This document shows, piece after piece, positions 1-12,337 of a stretch of DNA of 56,776 nt; position 1 is the stretch's first letter, and each line of letters starts with the position of its first letter. The notes beneath the pieces are model-generated. The model was not told the origin of the DNA and searched no databases. It saw only the letters and a list, made by a program, of their open reading frames with translations. A program made the position numbers and the translations under genes. The stretch is from Hirudo medicinalis (taxonomy: Eukaryota > Annelida > Clitellata > Hirudinida > Hirudinidae): NCBI GenBank assembly GCA_011800805.1, contig MPNW01000673.1, positions 34,604 through 91,379 of the forward strand. The letters run 5' to 3'.

Positions 1-35
1 TATATAGCGCCCCTACCCCAGGGCGCTCCCTGGCG

Positions 36-122
36 GTGCAGGCTGGGTTGCGAACACGACACATTACGACTGTTGCTATTACGACCGCATGCAGGAACGC
101 AACCCATTCGGCCAACCTGCAC
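36..122 (-). repeat. tRNA-like element (tRNA pseudogene or SINE head)
   Basis: Read on the minus strand, this 87-nt segment begins GTGCAGG and ends CCTGCAC, a perfect 7-bp acceptor-like stem. It has a good A-box match (TGGCCGAATGGG) near its 5' end and a B-box-like GTTCGCAACCC near its 3' end. The length is that of a class II tRNA (Leu/Ser), but the T stem and D stem do not pair properly and no clean anticodon arm is visible. It is therefore more likely a tRNA-derived SINE head or tRNA pseudogene than a working tRNA. A non-coding tail could extend to about 235. Confidence 0.5.
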
Positions 123-287
123 TGCAAATGAAACCAAAGCTCCTTAGGAAGGACTTGCAATTCCTTGGGGCCAAGTATTGAGTTTTACGATGCTTAGAAA
201 TACAATGAACACTCTGAATTAAACTAAAGTTAACATGAGTGTCTTTTGTTTGTCTCACTTTAACAAACCACAACTTTTTCTTCGCAG

Positions 288-1534
288 GCTGCTGACGTTT
301 GGGAATCGAGAAGACATTACTGAACTTCTGCGACAGTTCGGAGCAAGCAGACGAGCGCTTTTGCGAGGTGGGGATGAGGACATGTTCATCCTTGGAACAA
401 CGAGACAAACAGCGCCGGTGTTCTTCAGGTTATTACATTTTGTATTTACTTTGTGCAGTTTACAACGAGCTCATGGACTCAGACTAGGTTGAAGCTTCTG
501 CACTTCTCGTCAGACCGACTGCTTTTTTTTTATTTCTTTCGTGCACAAAAGTATGCAAAATTATCAAGACTGAAGAGTTTTTCAATTTCTGACACTGTTT
601 TGTTTCTCAAGAGATTGTTAAATTGATGGCTATTGGATATTCTTTATGGAATATCACGTCGAGCATGTACAAAGCTCACATATGACTGCCTTCTTCATTC
701 ACATCTAACAATATTTTCGGAACTTTCAAGTAGATTTCTTTCACTGCACATTTTACTTACTTTCCTTTGTTTAATACTTTAAAATCATTTTCCCATTTCT
801 AGCACGGTAAGGTCTTTCAGCAAGATCGTTACTCTACAGGTCGGGGACAAAGCTCAGCAGATGATTCGCGACGGTCTAGGACGTGAGTTACTTTCGTAAC
901 ACAAGAGGGTTAAGGTTAACAAAACCTATGTACGGTCAAGGACATCAGTTACTTCTGTAATATTAACTCAGTTTCAAACCAGCTCCACGTACATTAGAAA
1001 TAGCACACAGCACACACTTTGCATAACATGCAAATAGCGTACATCACGTAAAATAACACACATTAACATTATTCGATATTGGTGTTGATTCGGTTTGTTT
1101 TTATGAAAGGCAAACATAAACAAACAAAAAACTAATACAAAAAGATAAAAGGTAAAACAAACCAAGCATTTTTTATAACAAAACGAAATAATTAACACCA
1201 GCATGAGACTGTTTGCGACATGGAATCAAAGAATTACCAGGTATTTAAATATTTAGGCAGACAGTAAATGTGATTTTTAGGATGACTTGAATGTTGATGC
1301 TGATGTAGGTAAGGTCGATCCTTTAGGATTGGATGAAAGTGTTTGCGGACCTGAGCGTGCCAATGAATTTCTAATGAGCGGATAAATAACCTCAAAATTA
1401 TAATAACTTTTAATTATAATAACTATTAATTATGTTAACTATTAATTATAATTTCATTAACTGTCGCAGGCGTAGTTGCAGGACGAGGTGTGACGGTTCC
1501 GGAAAGTGCCGCAAATATCATGGTAATTCAATGA
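288..1534 (+). CDS. 3' exons of an unrecognised gene
   Basis: Three exons are supported by splice sites and matching phase: 288-428 (acceptor TTCGCAG, donor CAG/GTTATT), 803-882 (donor GAC/GTGAGT) and 1470-1534, ending in TGA. Joined, they give about 95 residues that read as ordinary protein, including REDITELLRQFGASRR early, VTLQVGDKAQQMIRDGLGR in the middle and GRGVTVPESAANIM near the end. The first exon starts in phase 2, so upstream exons lie outside the window or were not found. The last exon could instead splice at ATG/GTAATT (1522/1523), in which case the stop given here is not the true end. I do not recognise the family; there is no transmembrane segment or catalytic motif in what is visible. 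Confidence 0.5.
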
Positions 1535-2043
1535 ATTGGATTTTTATTGGCTGTTTTATTTTTATTATGACATTTGTTGATTAATTAATAATTAATACGA
1601 GAAAATTGTAGAAGAGAGACATTATGAGAAATCAAATCAATCAATAATTATTGTTGAGTCTTTGTATGGATAAACCAACTTCATAAAACAGAACAGAAAC
1701 TTTATTGGCAACCAAGAAACTTCGAAACCGAAACAGACTGAAATATATCGCTAATATCTCCGAAGTACGTAATNACCGAGCTCTTCTTGCCAGCTTTGCC
1801 GACAAAGTCTTTTCATGCTTTAAACATGTTTGAAAACATAATTTTGCGACCATCGGTCACCGAAAGCCAAGGGGTTAGATCTTTTGGTAGGTTCTCCTTC
1901 ATGAACAATTTCTGTCGTCTGCTAACGAGGCATAAGCAAAGTGTGCTTAGTGCCAATTTTCAGTACTAGTTGGTGAACCTAAAGATTTATCGCCAGTTCA
2001 ATTTATTGAGAAAAATAACTTTATTACGCCGAATTCGGCGTCA
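1535..2043. other. intergenic, nothing recognised
   Basis: AT-rich spacer between the unrecognised plus-strand gene and the 3' end of the ZYG11-like minus-strand gene. It holds one ambiguous base (1774). Short open frames on both strands lack splice context or recognisable protein sequence. Confidence 0.5.
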
Positions 2044-4795
2044 TTAAGCTTCTTGAATCCAGCGGGCACGAGTTCTAATGAACTGGAGCTCGAAGATTGG
2101 ATATCCTTCTGCAATTCTTTTCATCAGCATCTTTACGGAGTTCATTGTATAATCGTCCATAAATTTATTAACACGAGCTCTTTTAAAAATCTGGTTAAAT
2201 AATGAGGATAATTAAAGAAACTATTCAGAATATTAAGAAAATTACATGAAAAATTAATTTAACGAAACTCAACTGACTTTTCGAAAACCCAGTCGCTTTA
2301 TGGTAACGGTTATATTAAAGCAGGAATATGTATAGAAACTTAGCAATATGCCTCTGCTCAATCCTTTGTTTAAGTCTTTCTGTAATATCTCCAGCATGGT
2401 ATTTGTTATGGACTGCTTTAAGAGCTAAAACGATCGATTTAAAGGTAATATACAATAATGACTTATTCCTCGCTTCATTTATCTAACACATAAATTTCAG
2501 AAAAAGTAACTTACAATAATAAAGTAGACACATTTCGAAAGTGCGTCTTCAGCATACTACAAAGCAAGAATAATTCATTGTAAAAATCTTTACATAAAAT
2601 TTACTAATGATTTAAAAAAACTAATTTACTGGTCTCAATAGGCATTTGTCGTCATAGTGACTGCAAATAATGTAAACTAATTTCCTAAAACAAAAATTAA
2701 TTCCGTTTAAAATTTTATTTGATATTATTTCTAAAAGAAGTTAAAATCGAACCATTGATATTCTAAAAAATCACTTAAATTACCTTGAGAAATTGGGGCT
2801 TGACCTTCCGGACGCCAAGTAATGCGTAACAATATTTCTGGAAAATAAAAAAAAATGACAAACTGAAATTTAAAATAAAATTAATAATTATTGGAAATTA
2901 CCTGAATTTATATTCGTTTCTTTGGAAACCACACAAAATAACCTGAAAAATAAATTGGAAAAATTAAATTAGGTTAAATTAGTTGAAAAAATTAGCTTTT
3001 AAATGCATGGAAATAATCAGCTCAGTAGATTGCAGTCGTTATTGGTGCACGAAATTCAAAATATTCTTAGAAATAATTTAATAATAATTGATAATTTAAG
3101 ACGAAATTGACATGAATTTTGAAAGATTATAAACTTAAATGTATCAAATAATATAATTCTAGTTTTCTTACATCTTCAATAAGTTCCAATATTTCGGTTT
3201 GGACGGCATGAACTTGGGGAGGTAATGTGAGCAGACGTTGAACCATTTGGTCGTCATAATTATATTTCTTGCACGAGGTCAACAGCACTTCATCANGTTT
3301 GGATGAACATGGCACCCAAAATTCTTCCATCTTTTGCACTTCAATATTCTCAAAACTATGTCGTTCCTTCAGTTGTCGAAAATATTCAGTTCAAAATTAT
3401 CCTTTGAAAGTTAATAAAATACCAATACAAAAACTCACTCTTTTTTTTTCGAGCCAGACACATCAAAATTTTCTAAAGAATTAAGTTTGGAAATCACATC
3501 CAGAAATTCGGATTGTAAATCTTTTCTTTCGCACATATATGAATAGAAGGAATCCGTGCCTCTCACATCAAGCGTCCTCATAAAGGATAAATTGAGAACG
3601 GATTTTAAAACAATTTATTCATGTAAATGATTGAACTTATTGTTGGAAGAGCAGATAAATAACTGTAATTAAATAAAGATCGCATGTTTCAGTGTTATTA
3701 CCTCAATTGAGTCAAAGAACTCAGAGCTTTTGGAAAAGATATATAACTTGCTAGCGTGTTCGATAGAGACAAAACTTTGAGCTTCTTCAGACTTGCTATG
3801 GACATGAGCGTAGAGTCGGCGAGGCGTTCGTTATCAAAATACAATTCCTCTAAAGTTTCAGAAAACCTCGTGAAATCTATAACCAGCGGTGTTTTTTTAC
3901 ACCTCTTAAATGATAAGTACAACTTTTTGAGTTTCGGGAAAGGAGCATTCAGAAACTCCTCTGTTGATCTATAAAATCAAAAAAAATAGTAAAATTTAAT
4001 CATTAATAAACAAACATTTTTTAAAATATGTTACAAGTACAACCTATGTCGGTACATAAGATCCAAGCGTTCGATTGTTGAACCAAACATGCTTAGACCA
4101 TTCATCGTATTTGCAGTAACTTGATTAAAGCAAATGGAAAGACTTTTGATTGGATAAGTTGACTTCTCAATTGGATCCATGAAATAATCCGGTACAAAAT
4201 TATATTGTGATTTCTTTGGGTATAACATCAAATCAATGTTCTTCCAGCAAAGGACATTTCTCATCGTCAACAAGTTGTAGAAGTTGAATACTTTAATAAA
4301 CCATTTCAATTCCTTGCTTTTGCGAATGATTCTTTCGAATAAAAACGGTGGAAGTGGACTCACACTTACAGTGGGATAAGAAATACCTAAGGAAACAAAA
4401 AAAGATGTTTTCCACAAATTGTTTTACGATGCATTGCTCCAGTATTAAAAATTACTTTACTTTACACTATTAGTTAATTATTTTAGCAATATGCAACTTA
4501 ATGTTTCTGTTGAAAAAACGAAATGCCAAATAGCTAGATCAATCTACTTTGTGTGCTATCATCCGAGGCGCTATACCAAATCAAGCAGAATTACTTTATA
4601 GACAGTTTGAAATAATTACTATTTAGAAATCGCAAAATTTGAAAACAAACATTTCTGAGCAAAGTCTTCAAAAACGTCCGGAAAGTTAATGACGACGTAC
4701 TCCAACAAACTATCTTGCATGCTTTTAAGGTTACATCCATCCATTATTTTTGAATTGTCACAAAACTGAGAAGCGAAGGCAGAATATTTTAACAT
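2044..4795 (-). CDS. ZYG11/ZER1-like leucine-rich-repeat protein (Cul2 substrate-receptor family)
   Basis: Nine exons, high to low: 4651-4795, 4044-4386, 3702-3968, 3439-3576, 3172-3355, 2902-2942, 2784-2837, 2340-2468, 2044-2179. All junctions are in phase, giving 478 residues. The N-terminus (DSLLEYVVINFPDVFEDF) resembles the VHL-box start of ZYG11B. LRRs follow (LKKLKVLSLSNT, LTQLRTLDVRGTD), then an ARM-like helical part (VQTEILELIEDVILCGFQRN, FKSIVLALKAVHNKYH) that lines up with the ZYG11 pattern PEILKLV... and TLKFTLSALWNLTDESP. In known animals ZYG11/ZER1 are substrate receptors of CUL2-RING ubiquitin ligases and recognise N-terminal glycine degrons. This protein is much shorter than ZYG11B (about 740) because several ARM repeats are missing. 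One N (3296) makes one residue unknown. The family call is from memory of the pattern; the exons at 2902-2942, 2784-2837 and 2340-2468 are small and less certain. Confidence 0.6.
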
Positions 4796-6730
4796 GTTTT
4801 AAATTACACTCGATATCATTAATTGTTTCCAAAGATAAATATCGATAGTTATTGTCATTAAAGTTAAAAATGTATTTTTGAATTATAAATTGGGTTTGGT
4901 AATAAAAGAATCAATTCAATTATTTTGGAATTGCTCAGGAATTAGTCAGTTTCTTTTGCACTCACTTTGACGTATAATTTGCAAGTAATAAAATAGTCCT
5001 ATTGAGGTCCTTAAGGCCTGGACTCCCTATTCGAGTATGGACTCAAGTCTTGGACTTGACGTTAAAATTGTATTAGTAATTCACACTGGAAACTTTAATT
5101 AGAAAGATTACTTTTCAGTCACATCATTGTCTCAATAGGAAACATGGTATTTAGTAATTATATATAGGCGAAAAAAATTGACTCCACAAAACCTTAGATT
5201 ATTTTCACTTTAACCATTTTCAATACAATGTAGAACCTTATGCACTGCGAACTCCACCCTCTGAGATAACACACTCCTTACCCATACTTCAATTTCCATA
5301 TTTATCAATTCACAATTGCTTCACCATCCTACAATAACCCGTAAACTCTATCATTTGTTCCTGTTCCTCTATCGTTTGCATTCGAAACAAGTATTGAGTT
5401 GTTGTACTCACTTGGTCGCGCTTCAGAGTCGGAAAGATGGATAGACCTGGGCGGTTCATGAGTTAGTTGAATGCTACTTGTAAGGACGTTAGTTGTAGTG
5501 AAGGATTAACTCATTTAATTTAGTTTGTGTCAGAATGGACAATCGAAGCTTAAATAATTTAAGATTGGCTACAAAATTTACTCAATTTTCCACGAATTCA
5601 TATTTACATGTTTGCATAAGTTAACTCGTAGGTGCACCAAATTAGAAAGAATAACCTCAAGACAAGGCATTAAGTTATTGAACGCTCTTTGCTGTCGTCT
5701 ACTAAGGAGAAAATAATAAGATCTGCTTACAACTAATTTCCTAACTCAATTCATAACCCGCAAGAATTAAAGCCACATCAATTTATCCTAATTTATCATA
5801 TTGTAATATTGTGTGGGCATCGAATTATACTTCAAGGTTAAGTTCTCTTCACATATCACAGATACGGTCTCCTCATGTCCTCTTTAATATTCCTCCCTCG
5901 TCATCCTCCAAGCCATACTTTTGCGAAAACTCTATTTTAAATAGTTTCCAAATAAACGACTTTCTGACTGCCATCTTCAAACATGCCAACTTTCATTTAA
6001 AAAGAACGTTTACACAATCATCAGATATTCATTCATTCTTATGGCTTGCGTTTTATGCGTTTATGGACAAATGTAGGCCTGAAGCTTCACGTACCACGCT
6101 CAAAAAGTTTCACTGAAACTCTGGTCCCTGCAAATTTTCTTCGATTCCCGCCACCATTACATCCTCTAAGTCCATATTCATATTCAAACATTCTTACAAA
6201 TCATATATTTTAAATAAGTGAAATCATGTGGATTTTCAAGAGGGCGTCTAATTTCTGTTGTCGAACTGCTACTTTAGTTTTGTGGCACTTCTGATTGATT
6301 CCTTTTATGACATTCGGCATTATTGGTATGGGAACAAAAGCAGTAAGCAGCCCATCAGCGGGCTGTCCTTTTGTACAAAAATTGTAGCGATGTAATGACC
6401 ATGGATTATTAAATAAATTGTTCAATAAAGAAATAAACCAAAAAATGCATCACTTAACTTCTCAATTCATGTAAATGTGTCTCACCATCAATAAAAAAAA
6501 TGTTACCACGTTACTTCATGAATATGTAATCGGGCACCTTACACAACGATTAATATATATTTGTAATAAATAATTGAAATTAATTGATGCAACAATAGTA
6601 ATTTAAGTACAGAATAAAATGCCTAGCATTAAACTGCTGCAAAATTGGACGCAAAACGCGTCATTATTTTTTGAATTTAATATTTAATTTTTTCTGATTA
6701 AGCTTGAAGAAATTGGGTAAAAACACATTT
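4796..6730. other. intergenic, no gene recognised
   Basis: About 1.9 kb of AT-rich sequence between the start of the ZYG11-like gene and the 3' end of the first kinase. A 101-codon open stretch at 5811-6116 (+) begins with GTG and looks like random sequence. No repeats, RNA genes or splice-flanked coding segments were found. Confidence 0.4.
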
Positions 6731-8095
6731 TTAAGGATCCCATTTTAAGCGTCTGATGAAAGGATGATCCAATGCTTCCTGGGGCTTGATTCTCTTCGAG
6801 GGGCGAAATTCGAGCATCCACGATACGAGAGAAACAAAATCATCGTCAGCAGCTTCTATCGATTGCCTCAAAGTCTGAGACAATGAATTATTCGTTCCCA
6901 CGTTTTTATCGACGAAGACGAGCGAAGGTGTCTCTACTGATCCGTTTGTGAGAAAGTAAGTCCTTCTCACAGGGGAGTTGAGGAGCGCCGTGGGCTTCGG
7001 AATGCCAAGGATCTCCACCATCCTCTTCATGAGGTCGTAATCCGTGTCTCCTCGGAAGAAATTCGTTCCAGTCGCCAGCTCCATCAGAACGCATCCGGTA
7101 CTCCACATGTCAATGGCTCCTAAAAACGGGGTTCTAAGGATCACTTCGGGTGCTTTGTAGAACATTTTGTGGAGATTGAGAGCTCTCTAGAAAATGTTCA
7201 ATCATTAGATTATTATGTGACATAATGGTCCAGCGGTAATGTTCAAGATTTCGAGATTTAAAAGTGTACGATTACATTTATCAACTAAACGCTTATGCAC
7301 TTGATATTTAAGCAATTACCGTACAAGTTCAAAAATGTAAACACGTCTTGATAACATCCTTAAAAAATACATTAGCATAAATTTAGCGCTAATTGTAATC
7401 GGTTTACATCTCATAATTACTACAAATAGTTTGTGATTGACTAAAGCGAGCAAACAAATCCAACCTCTTTTCCCGGTCTGAAGGACGAACCAAAATCCAC
7501 AAGTTTGACTTCCATACTTTTCGAATTTATCATTATGTTGCTCAACTTAATGTCACCGTGGGTTATGCCGAACTCGCCGCCAACTGTCGACAAGAACAGC
7601 AGTCCTTCCAGTAGCTGTTTGCCGATTAAGGACACCTTTTCCAGGGGTAGTTTCAGATCGTCAAACCTGGCCGAGTATCGTGCCAGATCTTCTTCAAGCC
7701 ACTCCAGGACGGTGCATAGAAATTCGTCTTTGTAGAAGATTCTCTTCAATGAAACTGGACAAACAAACGAGATCGTTTATTTGCCATCTCTGGCAATTTA
7801 AAAACATGGTCATTTAAGAAATAACTGGTTAGGTAAGCCAACCTATGCCATTTTTTCCTATTCCGTTTCGGGTTTCTCTTATGGCGGCCAGTTTCTCTAT
7901 TTCATTCGAAGCTCTCACCAGCTTTTCGTTGATTTCGTCGTCATCGAAGAACGTATTTTTCACTTTCACGGCAACGCATTCGTCGTCTATTGTATCGTGA
8001 CATCTCACGATTCTGGAATTCGCAAAAGTTCCGATATCGAGGAGAGAATACCTGCCATCCAAAAGTTCGCTGGCGTCTGAGTTTACGAAACTCAT
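6731..8095 (-). CDS. divergent DYRK/HIPK-like protein kinase (copy 1, partly degenerate)
   Basis: Three exons, 7843-8095, 7465-7754 and 6731-7186, join in phase (1, then 0) to 332 residues, nearly all kinase domain. The VAVK lysine (about K44), catalytic loop HGDIKLSNIM (D152, N157) and DFG (D171) are present. The glycine-rich loop, however, reads IGTFANSRIV and has lost most glycines, and the usual HRDLKPEN is changed to HGDIKLSN. APE is kept in YKAPEVIL, followed by IDMWSTGCVLMELATG typical of the CMGC DYRK/HIPK group. The YxY activation-loop tyrosine pair of DYRKs is not evident (LNLHKMFY). The ATG at 8095 was chosen because the frame upstream opens only with TTG. It lies head-to-tail 0.8 kb downstream of a better-preserved paralogue. 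It may be a weak kinase or pseudokinase; the ATP-binding loop makes full activity doubtful. Confidence 0.8.
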
Positions 8096-8901
8096 GGCTG
8101 AAAACTGACTCCTCAATGTACAGTCGACAGAAATTCTCAGCTAAACTGCCAGTTTGTTTGTTGTTGTTGCTCAAGAGTGAAATAAACATGTAGAATCTTG
8201 TTTATCACCAGACAAGACGAGACCAATAAAATTCACGCCAATAATCTCTACGAAAGTCCGAACACAAAATTACAATTAATTAAAAATATTATTAATATAG
8301 AACTATTTTCAAGTTGGTTTGGTGTGTGTTGATTTTTCAAATTTATGTAGGGCTTAATTACATATAATTTATTAATACCATCTATTTTTAATTTTAGGTA
8401 TTATTCAATTTAATTAGATATTACTAGATAAATTGGTTTTAAATGTGGTTGTGATGAATGGAGGATTGGATTTGTTCGAAATGTATGTCAATTTATATAT
8501 TAATTGTGCGAAGTTCAAGTAGCAAAAGAAAATTCCGAATTTATCTATTAATCAATTTGTTTAATTACTCAATAAATTATTTACTAATATGTAAATGCAC
8601 AACAATTATTTTTTATCATCTAAGTTTGTAGGTCGTACAAAAGACTAAGAAGCGATTAATGAAGTGACGATTTTTTAATAAACAGTAATTATTACACTTA
8701 AATAATTAATGATTTATTTCAGTCGAGTTTTTACATTTAAAAAATTAACCTCCAATAAAATAAAATATTAAAACCCGATGTTGAAATTCTCCAACACAAC
8801 ATTCTTTGCAGTGCAAGTCGACCGTTCGAAACTCGATTGTTTGAAATAAAAATTGTGAAGTAAAAAATATTTATAAAAAAAAAAAAAGATTATAAAGTTG
8901 G
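8096..8901. other. spacer between the tandem kinases
   Basis: AT-rich spacer holding the promoter region of kinase copy 1 and the 3' UTR of kinase copy 2. It contains a 14-A run at about 8874-8887. No further coding exon was seen. Confidence 0.5.
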
Positions 8902-10642
8902 TCATACTGAATCGGAAGTTACAGTCACAAGGCGGTTGAAGAAAGGGTGTCTCAGAGCTTCAATGGGCTTGATTCTTTTGACTGGATCGTATTCGAGCAT
9001 TCTCGACAAAAGCCCAATCAGGTCACCGTCGGGTTCTTGCTTAAAAACGTATCTCAGTAAGTCTACAATGGGGTAAGCCCCGGGTTTTACTTTTGGGTCG
9101 CGAAAGTTGATGGCATTCCTGATCCTGTCGAAGCTAAAGTACTGATTCCAATTGTGCGAACGATTCAGTACTCCGGCAGGTGGCACGCCCAGTACTTGGA
9201 CGATTTTTCTAAGTACTGCCTCTTCACTGTTGGCCTTGAACAGTCTCTCGCCAATGAGAAGTTCCATCAGTATGCATCCAACACTCCACATGTCAATGGA
9301 TCCTTGTACTGGAAGACCAAGGATGACTTCGGGGGCTCTGTAAGGAAGCGACTGGACAACGTCTAGAACCTGAAGAATAATTATTATTATTAATTATTAG
9401 TGTTGTAATTATTACTACTAATGTTATTATTAATATTAATAATAATAATAGTTTGTTTATTACTTGTTAGTTGTTATTTAGTATTATTATTATAATTAAG
9501 CAAAAATATAATTTAATATCTATTATGAGTAAATTATATATTGTACTAACATGTACAAATTCTCAAAACTACCGCTGTGCAATAAAACCACGATTGCATC
9601 CATTTGTTACGATGACGACCTAATTTGCATAATTGCATGATCATTATCAAACTTGTTTAGCAAGATGGCATTAGCTAACACCAGCAAAATTAGTTATAAA
9701 TATGCATAATTATGTCATTTCTTCTTATTAAGATAAGAATATCCAGTTGTAATCTTGCTCAACCAGCCATTGGCCCACAACTATTTAGATTAATATCGTT
9801 AGCGTAAGAACCCAACACATATAATGTTAATCAGTGCCACATAATATAAATAATTTTAATTTATCGTTAGATATTAACCATAATAACAATTACGACTTAA
9901 AAGTGTTAAAATTATAAATGGAAATCTCTAATACCTCTAGTCCTGAGAAAAAGGACAGTCCAAAATCCACCATCTTGATCCTCAGAGTTTTACCCCGCAC
10001 GAGAAGGATGTTTTCTGGTTTAAGGTCGGCATGTGTGATCCCGAAATCCACGCAGGCCCTCGACAGGAATGCCAGTCCTTCCAGTAGCTGTCTACCGATG
10101 TCTGCCATCTTCTGCACTGGCATTCCATATGGAAAGCAGCGCCTCGTGTATGTCTTAAGGTTTTCTCCAAGATACTCCATGACAATGCAAGGATGTCCAT
10201 CCTTGATGAAATATCTTTTGAAGTTCACTGCACGGAGAAGAGCGTATTAGTGTCATTCTTGAATTATCAAGATCACAAATGAATAATTTGTAATAATGAA
10301 TAATGAAAAAGATCACAAAAGTTAAACTCGAATTGGTAACGAGTTGGACTCACCCATTCTGCTTTTTCCATATACAATCGGTGAATTTTTGATAGTTTCA
10401 AGCTTTTCGATCTCCGTGAAAATGTTTTTGGCGCACAACTGGCAATCGTCTGCGGTTTTATCATAGATGTCCACTGCCTTGATGGCTACGTATTCCTTGT
10501 TAATGCAGTCATAAGCTTTGAAGACATTACCGTATGTTCCATACCCCACTTCCTTGAGGATTTCATATCTCCAGTCCCAAATAACTGGCTGTGGGCTTTT
10601 GACCAGATATTGTTTGGGTATTGGAGTTCCTATTTTGTCCAT
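8902..10642 (-). CDS. DYRK/HIPK-like protein kinase (copy 2, well conserved)
   Basis: Exons 10354-10642, 9935-10227 and 8902-9369 give 349 residues. Motifs in order: glycine loop GYGTYGNV (33-40), VAIK (K55), catalytic loop HADLKPENIL (D164), DFG (184-186), RAPEVILGLP, then IDMWSVGCILMELLIG. HADLKPENI is typical of HIPKs, while the later LGVPPAGVL resembles DYRKs, so I place it only in the DYRK/HIPK group of serine/threonine kinases. The activation segment reads VVQSLPYRAPE: the first tyrosine of the DYRK YxY pair is replaced, so tyrosine autophosphorylation as in DYRKs is not expected. There is almost nothing outside the kinase domain. Intron phases match those of the neighbour at 6731-8095, showing tandem duplication. 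Intron 2 (9370-9934) is AT-rich. Confidence 0.87.
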
Positions 10643-11918
10643 GTTTGATTATCTGATAAGGAATTGTTAGAATATTATCTATGGATGCGCTGTAGATATG
10701 GAGCTGTCCCTATCCATCAATGCTATTGCTTAATGGTTTTACGACCTTACATGCAATAATAAACAAAGAAAGGATATTTAGCGAAGGAATTTTAATAGAA
10801 AAGAAAGTTTATTCAGTCGACTGATTTAATCGAGGGTATAATTTAAATATTTATTTGTAGAATAAAATTTTTTAAATATTACAAATTAAATTTATTTAAA
10901 TTTTTATTTATTAGTTTGTTCAATAAACTACGGATGAAAATCTATGATAGTTCATAGCTCTCAGTAAAACTAACTTTTATGGTAAACCCATGCAGAGTTT
11001 CGGACACTTATTGATGTTGGCTCTAACTTCTAAATTATGGATCTAATTATCAAATTAACAAGTCATCTAATTATCAAATTAACTTGATGGACGAATCATG
11101 CGATTTTGCCAAATTTTATTTCTATTGATCATGCGATGCTTGGAGTTAATCTTTTCTTTTTTTAAAGCATTGCACCTAAAAGTTGAACTTTTTCGTAAGT
11201 CCCCTTTTATTTGAACTATGACCTTAACCGAACAAACCTGAACGACAATGAATAGCGTAACATTTCAATGACTCTTTTTTTTTATTTGTTCATTTATCAT
11301 TTTATCATTTTATCATTTATCTCTAAAACAAAAGCTAGCTATAATTGCGACGAATAGTGGTATTACTATTAATACTTTTGAATATTTAATGAAAGCTTCC
11401 AAAAGATGTAGCATGGAAAATCTCAAGTGCTGCTATTGCATTGTTTACAAAGGGTTGCTTATCATTGCTCCGTATCCTATCGTAACTTTGGCAGAGTGTC
11501 AACGAAATGAATATCATCAAATATTATGCGTATAAATGTTTACTAAAATGATAAAAGAAATAAATAAATACAAATAATAATATTTACGCTTAAGTTTTCA
11601 ACAAAGCATTGAAACATTGTAACTACATTCAAACATTATCTTCAGTCCATGATCTCATTAAATTGCAATAAATTCCTTAAACATAAATTTTCTAAAACAT
11701 ATCCTTAAACATCTAATAAGAATGCCAAAGAGTTTCAAGCGAGTATTACAAGCTTGAATTAACTCGCCTTTCCCGATGAACTTGTACAACCGAGCTTCAC
11801 AGAACAGCCAAAAGAATGATCATAATTTGACGGCATGGCTTACCTGTGTACATCCTAAAATGTCTTCTTAAACAACCACAATGCACATGCTTAAACAACC
11901 CACAGGTGACACTAACAA
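10643..11918. other. intergenic, nothing recognised
   Basis: AT-rich sequence upstream of kinase copy 2. Only short simple repeats (for example TTTATCATT at about 11290-11320) are seen; no exon, RNA gene or transposon ends. Confidence 0.4.
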
Positions 11919-12337
11919 TTAAAGATTGACCAGATTCTGTGAATGGGAAAACAAAGAATGGGTTGGGCTCGCAGAGGACGCGATGTTGAGTTCATTCAAT
12001 GTATCAATCTGATTCATTTTATGATAAGACCAATCAAGCGTCAGATATTTCGGTAGATGCATCAGGTGAATTTAATCCAGGCTGATGATTCATCAGGGTT
12101 CAGTAAAATCTTCGGCTTGGAGAGGGAATCTGTGGCTAGACTTTTGAGTCGAACTTCATGGAATCTGTTGACGTTCTCAAGGATATTTTGTGTTGGGGTT
12201 AAATTCATGGAGTGACCTTCGAGGCTATAGTTGTTTCTTAAAGCAGTTGTAACTTTTTTATCTATTTGGTTTGAGTTTTTAATTTTTTCCCGCAGAATTC
12301 GGAAAATTTGTTTATTGAAACAATGGGATGACCCAAA
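11919..12337 (-). other. two overlapping open frames of unknown nature
   Basis: Reading minus, one frame is open from 12337 to a TGA at 12062-12064 (about 91 codons, first ATG late, at about the middle). A second frame starts with an ATG overlapping that stop (TGATG) and runs 47 codons to a TAA at 11919-11921. The translations look protein-like in composition (for example NILENVNRFHEVRLKSL in the first, HLPKYLTLDWSYHKMNQ in the second). No acceptor or donor sites clearly bound them and no family is recognised. This could be a frameshifted relic, an exon pair, or chance. Confidence 0.25.

Noticed and set aside
1281..1308. 28-nt micro-exon of the first gene (acceptor TTTTTAG, donor GTAG/GTAAGG)
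   Set aside because: Inserted after the 803-882 exon it gives an immediate stop, and the exons at 803-882 and 1470 join in phase without it. A non-productive alternative exon remains possible.
5811..6116. 101-codon plus-strand frame
   Set aside because: Starts with GTG, no splice context, no recognisable motif, composition of random AT-rich DNA.
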